DNA of 64,000 bases, from positions 558,001 to 622,000 of the forward strand of contig JAEYAW010000031.1 of NCBI GenBank assembly GCA_023404675.1, in the 5' to 3' direction. Position 1 is the stretch's first letter, and every line of letters starts with the position of its first letter. This DNA is from Pseudomonadota bacterium. Its GTDB lineage: Bacteria; Pseudomonadota; Alphaproteobacteria; Rhizobiales; Xanthobacteraceae. Under the pieces are notes generated by a model, which ran no database searches, was not told the origin of the DNA, and was given only the letters and a program-made list of their open reading frames with translations. Shown here piece by piece: positions 1 through 8,865 of this stretch. Position numbers and translations under genes: made by a program.

Positions 1-432
<432 letters not shown>

Positions 433-502
433 TGGATTTCCTTCAGGCTTTGCGCGTCTCGCTCGGTGGGGACGCTGCGCGGATGTCGTTGCTTGCTGCG
501 GT

Positions 503-545
503 CCCCTGAGTGCCAGGGCAGCCAAGCCCGGCCGGCCCTCAGGGG
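503..545 (-). promoter_or_regulatory. leader RNA stem-loop overlapping the leader stop codon
   Basis: On the minus strand CCCCTGAG (545-538), which includes the leader TGA, is exactly complementary to CTCAGGGG (510-503). Inside the 27-base loop a smaller GGGC/GCCC stem (529-526 with 519-516) and a CCGG-rich palindrome can form. The outer stem would be blocked by a ribosome on the leader stop, so alternative pairings could respond to leucine supply. No run of T follows, so it is not a classical terminator as drawn. Confidence 0.5.
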
Positions 546-721
546 CAGCTAAGAAGCAGCAGGCCGCCAAGAAGGCTGGACGCGGACAGAGCGCGGATCG
601 AGCGGGCGCACGCGGAGATGCCAGGCTGAATGCCCGCTCCACCGATCATGTCGATCCCGCCGCTCATCGTCATCGTGTGTTCCATCGACGCCATCGTCGG
701 CAAAAAATCTTGAGAAACCAT
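539..721 (-). CDS. leucine-rich leader peptide upstream of leuA (attenuator)
   Basis: Small open reading frame of up to 60 codons ending about 107 bases before the leuA start. Its last 13 codons read SSLLGGLLLLSCP then stop, with codons CTT CTT, two Gly codons, then CTG CTG CTT CTT. A leucine run close to the stop, directly before leuA, is the hallmark of translation-mediated attenuation described for leucine operons in proteobacteria. The true start is uncertain: in-frame ATGs occur at 721, 694, 685, 673 and 667. The peptide itself probably has no function beyond sensing charged tRNA-Leu. The downstream hairpin has no clear U-tract, so the exact mechanism is inferred. Confidence 0.65.
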   Translation of the reverse strand: MVSQDFLPTMASMEHTMTMSGGIDMIGGAGIQPGISACARSIRALSASSLLGGLLLLSCP

Positions 722-741
722 TGCCGGCGGCGTCTTCCGGT

Positions 742-771
742 CTTGTAAACGACAGCCGCCACGGTTCGCAA
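742..771 (-). promoter_or_regulatory. candidate promoter for the leuA leader transcript
   Basis: Reading the minus strand, TTGCGA (766-771) is followed after 18 bases by TACAAG (742-747), a plausible sigma-70 pair. It lies downstream of the ppk2 stop and just upstream of the leader open reading frame, so transcription from here would cover the leader before leuA. This is a match by eye only; the -10 is imperfect. Confidence 0.35.
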
Positions 772-806
772 TGCCTAAAAACGGCAGGGCCGCTGTCCTA
801 TTTCTG

Positions 807-1760
807 TCAGGACGAGCCGGTTTTCCTGTCCGCCGCCCGTTTGCTGGCCGGGCTTCGCGCGCCCCTGCCCTCCTTCTCCAGCGCCTCGCGGATGCTGGGG
901 AATTCCTTGCGGTCGTTGGCCGCGACCTTGGGATAGCTGAGATCGAGTTTTTCCAGAGTGCTGACAATGGTCGAGCCGATCACCGCGCGGGAGAACCACT
1001 TGTGATCCGCCGGCACGACGTGCCATGGCGCCGTCGGCGTCGAAGTTTTGCGGATGAGGTCCTGATAGGCCGCCTGATATTTGTCGAACAGCTTGCGCTC
1101 GGACACGTCGCTCATCGAGAACTTCCAGTTCTTCGCCGGCTGTTCGAGCCGCGCCAGAAAGCGCTGGCGCTGCTCCTCCTTGGACAGATGCAGGAAGAAC
1201 TTCAGCACCACCGTGCCATTGCGCGCCAGATGCGTCTCGAACGCGCGAATATCCTCGAAACGCTCTTTCCAGATGTTCTTCGTCACCAGCTTCGGCGGCA
1301 GCTTCTGGCCGTCGAGAATCTCCGGGTGCACGCGAACGATCAGGCATTCCTCATAATAAGACCGGTTGAAGATGCCGATCCGCCCGCGCTCGGGCAGATG
1401 GATCGCGGCGCGCCACAGGAAATCGTGGTCGAGTTCGTCGGAGGTCGGCGTCTTGAACGAGCGCACCTGGCAGCCCTGCGGATTGACGCCCGCCATCACG
1501 TGTTCAATGGCGCTGTCCTTGCCGGCTGCATCCATGCCCTGAAAGATCAAAAGCAGCGACCAGCGGTCATGCGCATAAAGCTTGGCCTGAAGCTCGCGCA
1601 GCTTGCCGCGATTGGCCTCGATGAGATCCTGTGCGGATGCCTTGTCGAGATCGCCTTTCTCGGCGGTCTTGTAGCGGCTCAGATGAAACTCCCGCGAGCC
1701 ATCGACGCGGAACGGATCGACATACTGCGCCAGCGAGGCGTTCTTTTGCTTGTCTGCCAT
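807..1760 (-). CDS. ppk2: polyphosphate kinase 2 family protein
   Basis: 317-residue PPK2-family kinase transferring phosphate between inorganic polyphosphate and nucleotides. Walker A GMDAAGKDS is at residues 75-83, the Walker B region IGIFNRSYYEE at about 128-138, and the surrounding GVNPQGCQVRSFK and ELDHDFLWR blocks are typical of the family. The GVNPQGC form resembles class III-like members that phosphorylate AMP or ADP, but nucleotide preference cannot be settled here. Length is normal for a single-domain PPK2. The C-terminal tail is basic and low complexity. It is a stand-alone gene between the NUDIX-like gene and leuA, transcribed in the same direction as both. Confidence 0.9.
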   Translation of the reverse strand: MADKQKNASLAQYVDPFRVDGSREFHLSRYKTAEKGDLDKASAQDLIEANRGKLRELQAKLYAHDRWSLLLIFQGMDAAGKDSAIEHVMAGVNPQGCQVRSFKTPTSDELDHDFLWRAAIHLPERGRIGIFNRSYYEECLIVRVHPEILDGQKLPPKLVTKNIWKERFEDIRAFETHLARNGTVVLKFFLHLSKEEQRQRFLARLEQPAKNWKFSMSDVSERKLFDKYQAAYQDLIRKTSTPTAPWHVVPADHKWFSRAVIGSTIVSTLEKLDLSYPKVAANDRKEFPSIREALEKEGRGARSPASKRAADRKTGSS

Positions 1761-1774
1761 CGATATCTTTGTCC

Positions 1775-2530
1775 TTACAAATCGCGAGCGCCGTCTGGCG
1801 CGGAAAACATATGAATCAGGAAAGCCGTGACGAAGCCCGGCATCGCGCCGGTGAAATCCTGCGGGCCGTAAACCAGGCGGATCGCACTCAGTTCCGGCGC
1901 GACCTGCCCCGCGAGCGTTTCCTCGATCTTCCGTTTCAGCTCGGCGCCGGACAACGGCGAGCGCAGCACGCGCATCATCGCGATGCGGGTGTGGTCGATC
2001 ACCACATGCCAGTCCGGAGCGGCCTCGTAGTCGGAGGGTACAAGGCCGATCTCCTCCTCAACCTCCCGCGCGACACTGCCCGGGATATCGAGGCGGTCGC
2101 CGGCGACGTCGGACAGATCGGGCGTGCCCGCCGCGAAATAGACGCGCCCCGCATTGGCTGTGTGCGGCCCCATCACACCGAGCACGTACGCGCCATCGCT
2201 GGCGCGCAGCGCGCCCATGCCGAAGCCGTTGAAAACGGATGTGTCGGGAAAGCCCCAGTCGCGCCAGGCGAGGAAGCTGGCGAAGTCCGTCTGAAAATAG
2301 CTGGCGCTCAGCGTCTCGCCAGACAATGCACGGGAGCAGCCGAGCAGGATGGGCCCGTTCCAGATCTGCGGGACCTTCGCGCGGCACGCCTCGAAATGAG
2401 CGGCGATCTGGTCGCGCCGCTCGTCGGCGAACCGCCAGCGCCATGGCACCACCCGCAGATCAAGCGCGCGCACGCGATGGATGGTCGGAGATGATGCCGC
2501 CGTCGCCGCGCCGCGCGCGTCCTGTGTCAT
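1775..2530 (-). CDS. NUDIX-like hydrolase
   Basis: 251 residues from the ATG at 2530; the frame stays open further upstream but that part is arginine-rich and looks non-coding. A NUDIX-box-like helix, GSVAREVEEEIGL, lies at about residues 177-189 and supplies the REVxEE core used to bind divalent metal. It is preceded by VLGVMGPHTANAGRVYFAAGTPD, consistent with the sheet before the box. NUDIX enzymes cleave nucleoside diphosphates linked to another moiety; the substrate here is unknown. The first Gly-to-Glu spacing of the box is not fully canonical, so activity is not assured. It is 14 bases from ppk2 and may be cotranscribed with it. Confidence 0.7.
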   Translation of the reverse strand: MTQDARGAATAASSPTIHRVRALDLRVVPWRWRFADERRDQIAAHFEACRAKVPQIWNGPILLGCSRALSGETLSASYFQTDFASFLAWRDWGFPDTSVFNGFGMGALRASDGAYVLGVMGPHTANAGRVYFAAGTPDLSDVAGDRLDIPGSVAREVEEEIGLVPSDYEAAPDWHVVIDHTRIAMMRVLRSPLSGAELKRKIEETLAGQVAPELSAIRLVYGPQDFTGAMPGFVTAFLIHMFSAPDGARDL

Positions 2531-2594
2531 GCCGAGCCGCCTATGCCTTCCCTCGCAGACATAGCCCGCGAGCGGAGTAAGGTACAGGCGGGGG

Positions 2595-3911
2595 TTACCT
2601 CGCCGCGCGGGAGGGTTCCCCCAGCGCGGGAATTCCACGCCCCGCCGTGGCCACCGTCTGGCGATAGCGCGCCAGCGAAAACTCATCGGCGGGAATTTCC
2701 GGAGCCTTGCGCGCGATCAGGTCGGCGACCACCCGGCCCGCGCCGCAGGACATGGTCCAGCCCAGCGTGCCATGACCCGTGTTCAGATAGAGATTGGCGG
2801 GCCCGGCCTGCCCGACCACCGGCGTGCCGTCCGGCGTCATCGGACGCAGGCCGCTCCAGAAAATCGCCTTTGACAGATCGCCGCCGTTCGGAAACAGATC
2901 GCTCACCGAACGGTCCAGCGGGCGGCGGCGGCCCGGCAGCGGGCGCGGGTGGTAGTCGCCGACCTCGGCGGTGCCGCCGACACGGATGCGATCGCCGAGC
3001 CGCGTGATGCCGACCTTGTAGCTCTCGTCCATCACCGTCGAGACCGGTGCACCCGCCTCGTCGGTGATCGGCAGCGTCAGCGAATAGCCCTTGATCGGGT
3101 AGACCATCAGGTCGATGCCGAGCGGGCGCAGCAGCAGCGGCGAGAAGCTGCCGAGCGCGACGAGATAGGAATCGGCCTTATAGATGCCCCGGCTGGTGGC
3201 CACGTGGTCGATATAGCCGCCGCTCACCGCGAGCTTGTGGATCTCGGTGTCGTAGACAAAATTGACGCCAAGCCCGGCGGCGATCTTCTCTAGCCGCTGG
3301 GTGAACAGATGGCAGTCGCCGGTCTCATCGTCCGGCAGCCGCAGGCCGCCGACGAACAGATCGCGCGAGGCCGCCAGCGCCGGCTCCGCCGCGACGCAGC
3401 CGTCGCGGTCCAGCACCTCGTAAGGCACGCCATACTGCTTCAGCACCGCGATGTCGTTGCCGATGCCGTCGAGCTGCGACTGCTTGCGGAACAGCTGCAG
3501 CGTTCCCCTGGCTCGGTCATCATAGGTGATGCCGGTCTCGGCGCGCAGCCCGCGCAGGCAGTCGCGGCTGTATTCGGCGATCGCCACCATGCGGCGCTTG
3601 TTCACCGCATAGCGTTCCTCGGTGCAATTGCGCAGCATCTGGAACAGCCAGCGATACATGAAAGGATCGAACTGCGGGCGCATCACCAGCGGACCGTAAC
3701 GGTCCAGCATCCAGCCGATGGCCTTCTTCGGCACGCCGGGTCCGGCCCAGGGCGAGGAATAGCCCGGCGACACCTGCCCGGCATTGGCGAAGCTCGTCTC
3801 CAGCGCGGCACCCGGCTGGCGGTCGATCACCGTGACCTCATGACCCGCCTTCGCGAGATAATAGGCGGACGTCACGCCGATCACGCCGGCACCGAGAACG
3901 ACGACTTTCAT
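2595..3911 (-). CDS. dadA: D-amino acid dehydrogenase
   Basis: 438-residue FAD enzyme that oxidises D-alanine and other D-amino acids to 2-oxo acids and ammonia, passing electrons to the respiratory chain. The N-terminus carries the dinucleotide-binding motif VVLGAGVIGVTSAYYLAKAG with the acidic end of strand 2 at VIDR. ETSFANAGQVSPGYSSPWAGPG is the characteristic DadA block, and a C-terminal NTGHGTLGWTMSCGAGR closes the FAD site. The start overlaps the alanine racemase stop by 4 bases, so the two are translationally coupled. With the racemase it converts L-alanine to pyruvate. Regulation by the divergent Lrp-type gene is likely, as in other dad operons. Confidence 0.93.
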   Translation of the reverse strand: MKVVVLGAGVIGVTSAYYLAKAGHEVTVIDRQPGAALETSFANAGQVSPGYSSPWAGPGVPKKAIGWMLDRYGPLVMRPQFDPFMYRWLFQMLRNCTEERYAVNKRRMVAIAEYSRDCLRGLRAETGITYDDRARGTLQLFRKQSQLDGIGNDIAVLKQYGVPYEVLDRDGCVAAEPALAASRDLFVGGLRLPDDETGDCHLFTQRLEKIAAGLGVNFVYDTEIHKLAVSGGYIDHVATSRGIYKADSYLVALGSFSPLLLRPLGIDLMVYPIKGYSLTLPITDEAGAPVSTVMDESYKVGITRLGDRIRVGGTAEVGDYHPRPLPGRRRPLDRSVSDLFPNGGDLSKAIFWSGLRPMTPDGTPVVGQAGPANLYLNTGHGTLGWTMSCGAGRVVADLIARKAPEIPADEFSLARYRQTVATAGRGIPALGEPSRAAR

Positions 3912-5092
3912 GGCCTGTCTCCGAAGGTTGTCCGTGGCGTTCCGCCAACGGATGGGCTGCGATAGATTCGGTTGAAACGCGAGCCGAGGCTGGTCAGCAC
4001 CTCGTAGCCGATGGTGCCCATGGTCCCGGCGACGGCATCGACGCTCTGGTGAGCGCCGATGATCTCGACCTCCGTTCCCGGCGCGACAGCCTCGTCGCCG
4101 AGCCCCGACAGATCGATGGTGAGGCAGTCCATCGACACCCGGCCCACGATCGGACAGGCCGCGCCGCGCAGATGCACGACGCCGCGATTGCCGAGCATCC
4201 GGCTGATGCCGTCGGCATAACCGACCGCCAGCGTCGCAAGCCGTGTGGGCTTGCTTACGCCATAGGTGAAGCCGTAGCCGACATGATCGCCGGGACCGAT
4301 GGTGCGGGTCTGGATCACGCGGGCGACAAGGCGCGCCACCGGCCGCATCGGATTGGCCTGATACGGCGTCGGGTTGATGCCGTAGAGCGCCGCGCCCGGG
4401 CGGGTCAGGTTGAAATGAAAGTCCGGCCCCAGAAAGATGCCCGACGAGTTGGCGAAGGAGCGCTGCGCGTCCGGCCAGTGCGCCGCCAGCGCGCGAAACA
4501 TCGCCAGCTGCTGCGCGTTGGCCGGATGGTCCGGTTCGTCGGCGCAGGCCAGATGGCTCATCACGCAGGCGATCTCCAGCCCGGCCATTTGCTCCGGCGC
4601 GGACGCCAGCCGCTCCACGTCGCGCGGCGACAGGCCGAAGCGCGACATGCCACTGTCCACCTGCAAGAACGCCCGCAGCGCCTGACCGCGGCGGCGGCCC
4701 TCGGCCACGTAGGCCTCCACCTGCTCAACGCTGTTGAGCACCGGGATCAGCCGCGCATTGGCGCAATTGGCCTCGCATCCCGGCATCAGGCCGTTCAGGA
4801 TCATGATCGAGGCCGCAGCGGGCAACCACGCCCGCAGCGCCAGCCCTTCGTCCAGATGCGCGACGAAAAAATCCCGGCATCCGGCCTCGAACAAAACCGG
4901 CGCGATCTGGCGCGCGCCGAGCCCGTAGCAGTCCGCCTTGACGGCAGCTCCGCAGCGCACGCCCGGTCCGACCCGATCCTGCAACAGCCGGTAGTTCTCC
5001 GCGACGGCGGCAAGGTCGATGGTCAGCGTCGCTCCCGTATGGGAGGGCGACGAAACCGGCACGGGCGGAGCTTGCGTCATCGTCTGCAGCAT
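3908..5092 (-). CDS. dadX: alanine racemase, catabolic type
   Basis: 394-residue PLP-dependent racemase interconverting L- and D-alanine. The PLP lysine is K52 in AAVKADCYGLGA, and the catalytic tyrosine is in the GYGFTYGVSKPTRLATLAVGYADG region; the C-terminal RVSMDCLTIDLSG block is conserved. An alternative ATG at 5080 would shorten it by four residues; neither has a strong ribosome site. Being first in an operon with dadA, and next to an Lrp-type regulator, indicates the catabolic DadX role rather than a wall-dedicated Alr. It may still be the only racemase in the genome, which cannot be judged from this window. Confidence 0.92.
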   Translation of the reverse strand: MLQTMTQAPPVPVSSPSHTGATLTIDLAAVAENYRLLQDRVGPGVRCGAAVKADCYGLGARQIAPVLFEAGCRDFFVAHLDEGLALRAWLPAAASIMILNGLMPGCEANCANARLIPVLNSVEQVEAYVAEGRRRGQALRAFLQVDSGMSRFGLSPRDVERLASAPEQMAGLEIACVMSHLACADEPDHPANAQQLAMFRALAAHWPDAQRSFANSSGIFLGPDFHFNLTRPGAALYGINPTPYQANPMRPVARLVARVIQTRTIGPGDHVGYGFTYGVSKPTRLATLAVGYADGISRMLGNRGVVHLRGAACPIVGRVSMDCLTIDLSGLGDEAVAPGTEVEIIGAHQSVDAVAGTMGTIGYEVLTSLGSRFNRIYRSPSVGGTPRTTFGDRP

Positions 5093-5162
5093 TCACAAAG
5101 AATGCCTGCCCTGCGCCGCGATTTTTCTGCAAAGATTGACGCGTTTGTCCCTGTCCGCGCAT

Positions 5163-5198
5163 ATTTCCTGCAAGATGCCCGACCTATTCGCAGGAAAT
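5163..5198. promoter_or_regulatory. inverted repeat between dadX and the lrp-type gene, probable Lrp operator
   Basis: ATTTCCTGC (5163-5171) and its exact complement GCAGGAAAT (5190-5198) are separated by 18 bases. Related half-sites lie nearby: TTTTTCTGCAAA at 5122-5133 and a CAGGAAA at about 5212-5218. The cluster sits in the only shared control region of the divergent dadX and lrp-type genes. Lrp-family octamers bind several phased half-sites, so this arrangement suits autoregulation and control of dad. The role is inferred; the repeats are directly seen. Confidence 0.5.
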
Positions 5199-5234
5199 CT
5201 GCGTTCATTCATCAGGAAACCGGCCGAGCCCGCG

Positions 5235-5711
5235 ATGACTCACGACCTCGACCCGATCGACCGCAAGATTCTGCGGGCGCTTGTTCAGGATGCCCGCCTC
5301 AGCCAGGCCACGCTGTCGGAGAAGGTCGGCCTGTCGCCGACCGCCTGCGCACGGCGCGTGCTGCGCCTCGAACAGGAAGGCGTCATCAGCGGCTATTCAG
5401 CCGAGATCGACGCCGCATCCCTCGGGTTCGTGATGACCGTGCTGGTCAACATCACGCTGGATCGCCAGAGCGAGGAGGCGCTGAAAGCTTTCGAGACCGA
5501 GATCAGCCGCTGCCCGGATGTGGTGTCCTGCTATCTGATGTCCGGCAGCGACGACTATCTGGTGCAGGTACAGGCGCGCGACATGGAAGACTATGAGCGC
5601 ATTCACAAGCAGCATCTGTCGCGGATGCCCGGCGTGGCGCGGCTGCATTCCAGCTTCGCCATGCGCAAGGTGGTGAAACGGACGATCTCGCCGGCCGCGC
5701 TGAAAGGGTGA
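5235..5711 (+). CDS. Lrp/AsnC family regulator, probable dad operon regulator
   Basis: 158 residues from the ATG at 5235, the start giving the standard Lrp N-terminus MTHDLDPIDRKILRALVQDARLS. The winged-helix DNA-binding part spans about residues 5-65 (ATLSEKVGLSPTACARRVLRLEQEGVISGY) and the RAM ligand-binding/oligomerisation domain about 70-145, including VVSCYLMSGSDDYLVQVQ. It is divergent from dadX-dadA, and alanine-responsive Lrp paralogues commonly control such operons. An upstream in-frame ATG near 5175 would run through the inverted repeat and is unlikely. It ends 9 bases before the convergent LysR gene. Confidence 0.9.
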   Translation: MTHDLDPIDRKILRALVQDARLSQATLSEKVGLSPTACARRVLRLEQEGVISGYSAEIDAASLGFVMTVLVNITLDRQSEEALKAFETEISRCPDVVSCYLMSGSDDYLVQVQARDMEDYERIHKQHLSRMPGVARLHSSFAMRKVVKRTISPAALKG

Positions 5712-5720
5712 CGCCGCGAT

Positions 5721-6629
5721 CTATCCCTGCCCCGCAAGCTGCGCCTGAAGCCTTGGCACCACGTAATCGAGAAAGACACGGACCCGCTGCGGCATGCGCT
5801 GGCTGCCGAGATACAGCGCGTTGATATGCTCCTCGTCGCCCATGCCGGAATCAGCCAGCACCTCGACGAGACGACCCGCCACGATGTCCTCGCGCGCATG
5901 ATATTCGCCGAGACGGGCAAGGCCGACGCCGGCCAGCGCCATCCGCCGCACCGATTCGCCGTTGTTCGCCAGCAGCGATCCGCGCACCTCGCGATCCACA
6001 ATCCGGCCGCCGTCCTTCAAGGGCCACACCGGCGCCGCGCGCCGGAAATTGAACCCGAGGCAATCGTGTCGGTCGAGATCCTCGACGCTGCGCGGCGCGC
6101 CATGGCGCGCCAGATAATCGGGCGAGGCCACGATCACCCGCCGCACCACGCCGATGCGGCGAGCCGTGAGCGAGGAATCCTGCAAGCGTCCGATCCGGAA
6201 TGCGATGTCGGTGCGGTCGAGATAAAGGTCGACGATCTCGTCGGACAACGAGAGGTCCACCACGATATTGGGATAGGCCTGCCAGAATCCCGGCAGCAGC
6301 GGTTCCAGCAGGAGTACGCCGAAGGCGACCGACACGCTGACGCGCACAGTGCCGCCCGCCTGCCGGCCGCCGGCGGCCAGAATACGCTCGACGTCCTCGA
6401 TCTCGCTCAGCACGCCGAGGCTGCGCTCGTAATAGACCTGCCCCTCGGCGGTGAGCGCCAGCCGGCGCGTGGACCGCTCCAGCAAACGCACGCCCAGGCG
6501 GCTCTCGATCCGGCCGACCAGCTTGCTCACGGTGGATGGCGTCATCCGCAACAGACGCGCCGCCTCCGAGAAGCTGCCGGTTTCGACAACGCGCAGAAAC
6601 ACCTGCATCTCTCCCGCGCGATTATCCAT
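5721..6629 (-). CDS. LysR family transcriptional regulator
   Basis: 302 residues. The N-terminal winged helix is at about residues 1-60 with MQVFLRVVETGSFSEAARLLRMTPSTVSKLVGRIE, followed by the linker helix and the LysR substrate-binding domain from about 90. The domain carries VRVSVSVAFG and LLLEPLLPGFWQAYPNIVVDLSLSDE as in the CrgA/DmlR-like subgroup. It is divergent from the aldo/keto reductase and MFS genes, separated by 132 bases, so these are its probable targets. The inducer is unknown. Confidence 0.9.
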   Translation of the reverse strand: MDNRAGEMQVFLRVVETGSFSEAARLLRMTPSTVSKLVGRIESRLGVRLLERSTRRLALTAEGQVYYERSLGVLSEIEDVERILAAGGRQAGGTVRVSVSVAFGVLLLEPLLPGFWQAYPNIVVDLSLSDEIVDLYLDRTDIAFRIGRLQDSSLTARRIGVVRRVIVASPDYLARHGAPRSVEDLDRHDCLGFNFRRAAPVWPLKDGGRIVDREVRGSLLANNGESVRRMALAGVGLARLGEYHAREDIVAGRLVEVLADSGMGDEEHINALYLGSQRMPQRVRVFLDYVVPRLQAQLAGQG

Positions 6630-6761
6630 TCGCCGTCCATTTGTGAATTGGCTTCACAGATTATATGGCGTTGCAGCGAATTATCAAGCCGCCCTGAACG
6701 CCTTACCTCCCACAGAGGCATTTTCGAACCAACCTGCGACAAGCTTCCCGGAGACCCCAAG

Positions 6762-7586
6762 ATGCAGACCATCACCGCGCATGGCGCGAAAATCCCGGCT
6801 CTTGGATTCGGGGTCTTCCGAATGTCGGACGAAGAAGTCGAACGCGTGGTGCCGGCCGCGCTGGAGGCGGGTTTTCGCCATTTCGACACCGCGCAGATCT
6901 ATCGCAACGAGGCCGCCCTCGGGCGCGCGCTGAAGGCCGCGGGCGCGCGGCGCGACGCGTTGTTCCTCACTACCAAGGTCTGGGTCGACAAATATTCGCC
7001 GGCGCTTTTTTCGGCCTCGGTCGACGAGAGCCTCGACAAGCTCGGCGTCGATCAGGTGGACCTGCTTCTGCTGCACTGGCCGGGTGACAAGGTCGCCGTC
7101 GCCGACCAGATCGCCATGATCAACGCCGTGTGCGAGGCCGGCAAGACCCGTCACATCGGCGTGAGCAATCAAAGCGTCGCGCAACTGAGGGAATCGGTCG
7201 CGCTGAGCGCCGCTCCGATCGTGACCAACCAGATCGAGGTCCATCCCTATCTCGACCAGAGCAGGATGGCGAAAGCCGCGCGAGAACTCGGCGTTGCCGT
7301 CACCGCCTATTACGCGATGGCCGACGGCGCGGTGCCGCGCGATCCGCTGCTTCAGAAGATCGGCGCGGCATACGGCAAGAGCGCCGCACAGGTCGCGCTA
7401 CGCTGGCTGCTGCAACAGGATTTCGTCGTCCTGTCCAAGACCGCAAAGCCAGAACGCGTCCCGGAGAATTTCGCGATCTTCGATTTCGAACTCAGTTCCA
7501 ACGACATGGCGGCCATTTCCGCCCTCGCGCGTCCGGATGGACGCATCGTCAGCCCGCCCGGCCTCGCGCCGGACTGGGCCGCGTAA
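6762..7586 (+). CDS. aldo/keto reductase
   Basis: 274 residues from the ATG at 6762, which has GGAG about 9 bases upstream; the longer open frame upstream lies antisense to the LysR gene and is not real. An NADPH-dependent AKR of the 2,5-diketo-gluconate-reductase/methylglyoxal-reductase type. Motifs: GFGVFRM near residue 15, catalytic D and Y in FRHFDTAQIYRNE (about 43-55), lysine in LTTKVW, HWPG for the catalytic histidine, and GVSNQS plus the QIEVHPY block. The usual C-terminal coenzyme site is present (VLSKTAKPERVPENF). Its physiological substrate is unknown. It is 21 bases upstream of the MFS gene and probably cotranscribed. Confidence 0.9.
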   Translation: MQTITAHGAKIPALGFGVFRMSDEEVERVVPAALEAGFRHFDTAQIYRNEAALGRALKAAGARRDALFLTTKVWVDKYSPALFSASVDESLDKLGVDQVDLLLLHWPGDKVAVADQIAMINAVCEAGKTRHIGVSNQSVAQLRESVALSAAPIVTNQIEVHPYLDQSRMAKAARELGVAVTAYYAMADGAVPRDPLLQKIGAAYGKSAAQVALRWLLQQDFVVLSKTAKPERVPENFAIFDFELSSNDMAAISALARPDGRIVSPPGLAPDWAA

Positions 7587-7607
7587 ACGCTGGCGGGGAC
7601 AACACCG

Positions 7608-8795
7608 ATGAACACGATGACATCCGACACCTGTGCCGCGCCGGCGCGCACCGCGGGCACCAACTGGCCGCTGCTCGCACTCGCCATCGGCGCGTTCGGC
7701 ATCGGAACGACCGAGTTCTCGCCGATGGGCCTGCTCCCCATCATCGCGCAAGGCGTGGACGTGTCGATCCCGACCGCCGGGCTTCTGGTGAGCGCCTACG
7801 CCATCGGCGTGATGGTGGGCGCGCCGATCATGACGCTGGCATTCAGCCGCTTCGGCAAGCGCACCGCGCTGATCCTGCTGATGGGCATCTTCACCATCGG
7901 CAACCTGCTGTCGGCAATGTCGCCGGACTATACGACGCTGCTGCTGTCGCGCGTCGTCACCAGTCTCAACCACGGCGCCTTCTTCGGCCTCGGCTCCATC
8001 GTCGCGGCAAGCGTGGTGCCGAAGGACAAGCAAGCGAGCGCGGTCGCGACGATGTTCATGGGGCTGACCATCGCCAATATCGGCGGCGTACCGGCGGCGA
8101 CATGGATCGGTCAGCAGGTCGGCTGGCGCGTGGCGTTCGCGGGAACGGCGGGTCTTGGCGTGCTCGCCATCGTCTCGCTGTGGCTTGCACTGCCAAAGGG
8201 CGAGCCCGGCAAGATGCCGGATGTGCGGCGCGAGGTGCGGGTTCTGACCCATCCCACCGTGCTGCTGGCGTTCGTGACCACGGTGGTGGGATCCAGCGCC
8301 ATGTTCGTGCTCTACACCTACGTCGCGCCTGCGCTGACGACGCTCGCCGGGGCATCGGGGCAGTTCGTCACGCTGGCGCTGGTGCTGATCGGTGTCGGCT
8401 TCACCATCGGCAACTGGCTTGGCGGACGGCTGGCGGACTGGTCCATCGAGGGCGCCACGAAAATCCTGCTCGGCGCGCTGGCGCTGATCATGTTCGTGCT
8501 GCCGTTCCTGCTTCCCAGCCACTGGGGTGCGGCGATCGGGCTGATGGTCTGGGGCGCGGCGGCCTTCGCCATCGTGCCGCCGGTTCAGATGCGCGTGATG
8601 CAGGCGGCGCACGAGGCGCCGGGCCTCGCCTCCTCGCTCAACATCGGCGCGTTCAATCTCGGCAACGCCATCGGCGCCGCGGTCGGCGGCGGCGTGATCG
8701 CCGGTGGCTTCGGCTATGCGATGGTGCCGGCGGCCGGCGGCGTGCTCGCGGCAGCCGGCCTGTTGCTGGTGATCGCCGCGCGCAAGCGGATGTAA
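7608..8795 (+). CDS. MFS transporter, AraJ/YdhP-like drug:proton antiporter family
   Basis: 395 residues with 12 predicted membrane segments and the typical DHA1 N-terminal half: ALAIGAFGIGTTEFSPMGLLPIIAQGVDVSIPTAGLLVSAYAIG, then motif A GAPIMTLAFSRFGKRTAL and RVVTSLNHGAFFG. These are the hallmarks of the AraJ/YdhP/NepI-like group, thought to export small molecules such as sugars, nucleosides or drugs. GGGGACA precedes the ATG. It follows the aldo/keto reductase by 21 bases and is followed by a strong terminator. The LysR protein upstream is the likely regulator. Substrate not predictable. Confidence 0.88.
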   Translation: MNTMTSDTCAAPARTAGTNWPLLALAIGAFGIGTTEFSPMGLLPIIAQGVDVSIPTAGLLVSAYAIGVMVGAPIMTLAFSRFGKRTALILLMGIFTIGNLLSAMSPDYTTLLLSRVVTSLNHGAFFGLGSIVAASVVPKDKQASAVATMFMGLTIANIGGVPAATWIGQQVGWRVAFAGTAGLGVLAIVSLWLALPKGEPGKMPDVRREVRVLTHPTVLLAFVTTVVGSSAMFVLYTYVAPALTTLAGASGQFVTLALVLIGVGFTIGNWLGGRLADWSIEGATKILLGALALIMFVLPFLLPSHWGAAIGLMVWGAAAFAIVPPVQMRVMQAAHEAPGLASSLNIGAFNLGNAIGAAVGGGVIAGGFGYAMVPAAGGVLAAAGLLLVIAARKRM

Positions 8796-8824
8796 TTCCC
8801 CGCCATCCATACCGGATCATGGAC

Positions 8825-8850
8825 AAGCCCGGCATCGCGCCGGGCTTTTT
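8825..8850 (+). terminator. Rho-independent terminator after the MFS gene
   Basis: AAGCCCGGC, a five-base loop ATCGC, GCCGGGC and then TTTTT, located 30 bases after the MFS stop. It ends the aldo/keto reductase-MFS transcript and separates it from convergent regA. Confidence 0.85.
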
Positions 8851-8865
8851 CATTGAAGATAAAGG

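Noticed and set aside
5163..5198. Inverted repeat as a terminator of dadX or the lrp-type gene
   Set aside because: Both genes are transcribed away from it and it has an 18-base loop without a T-run.
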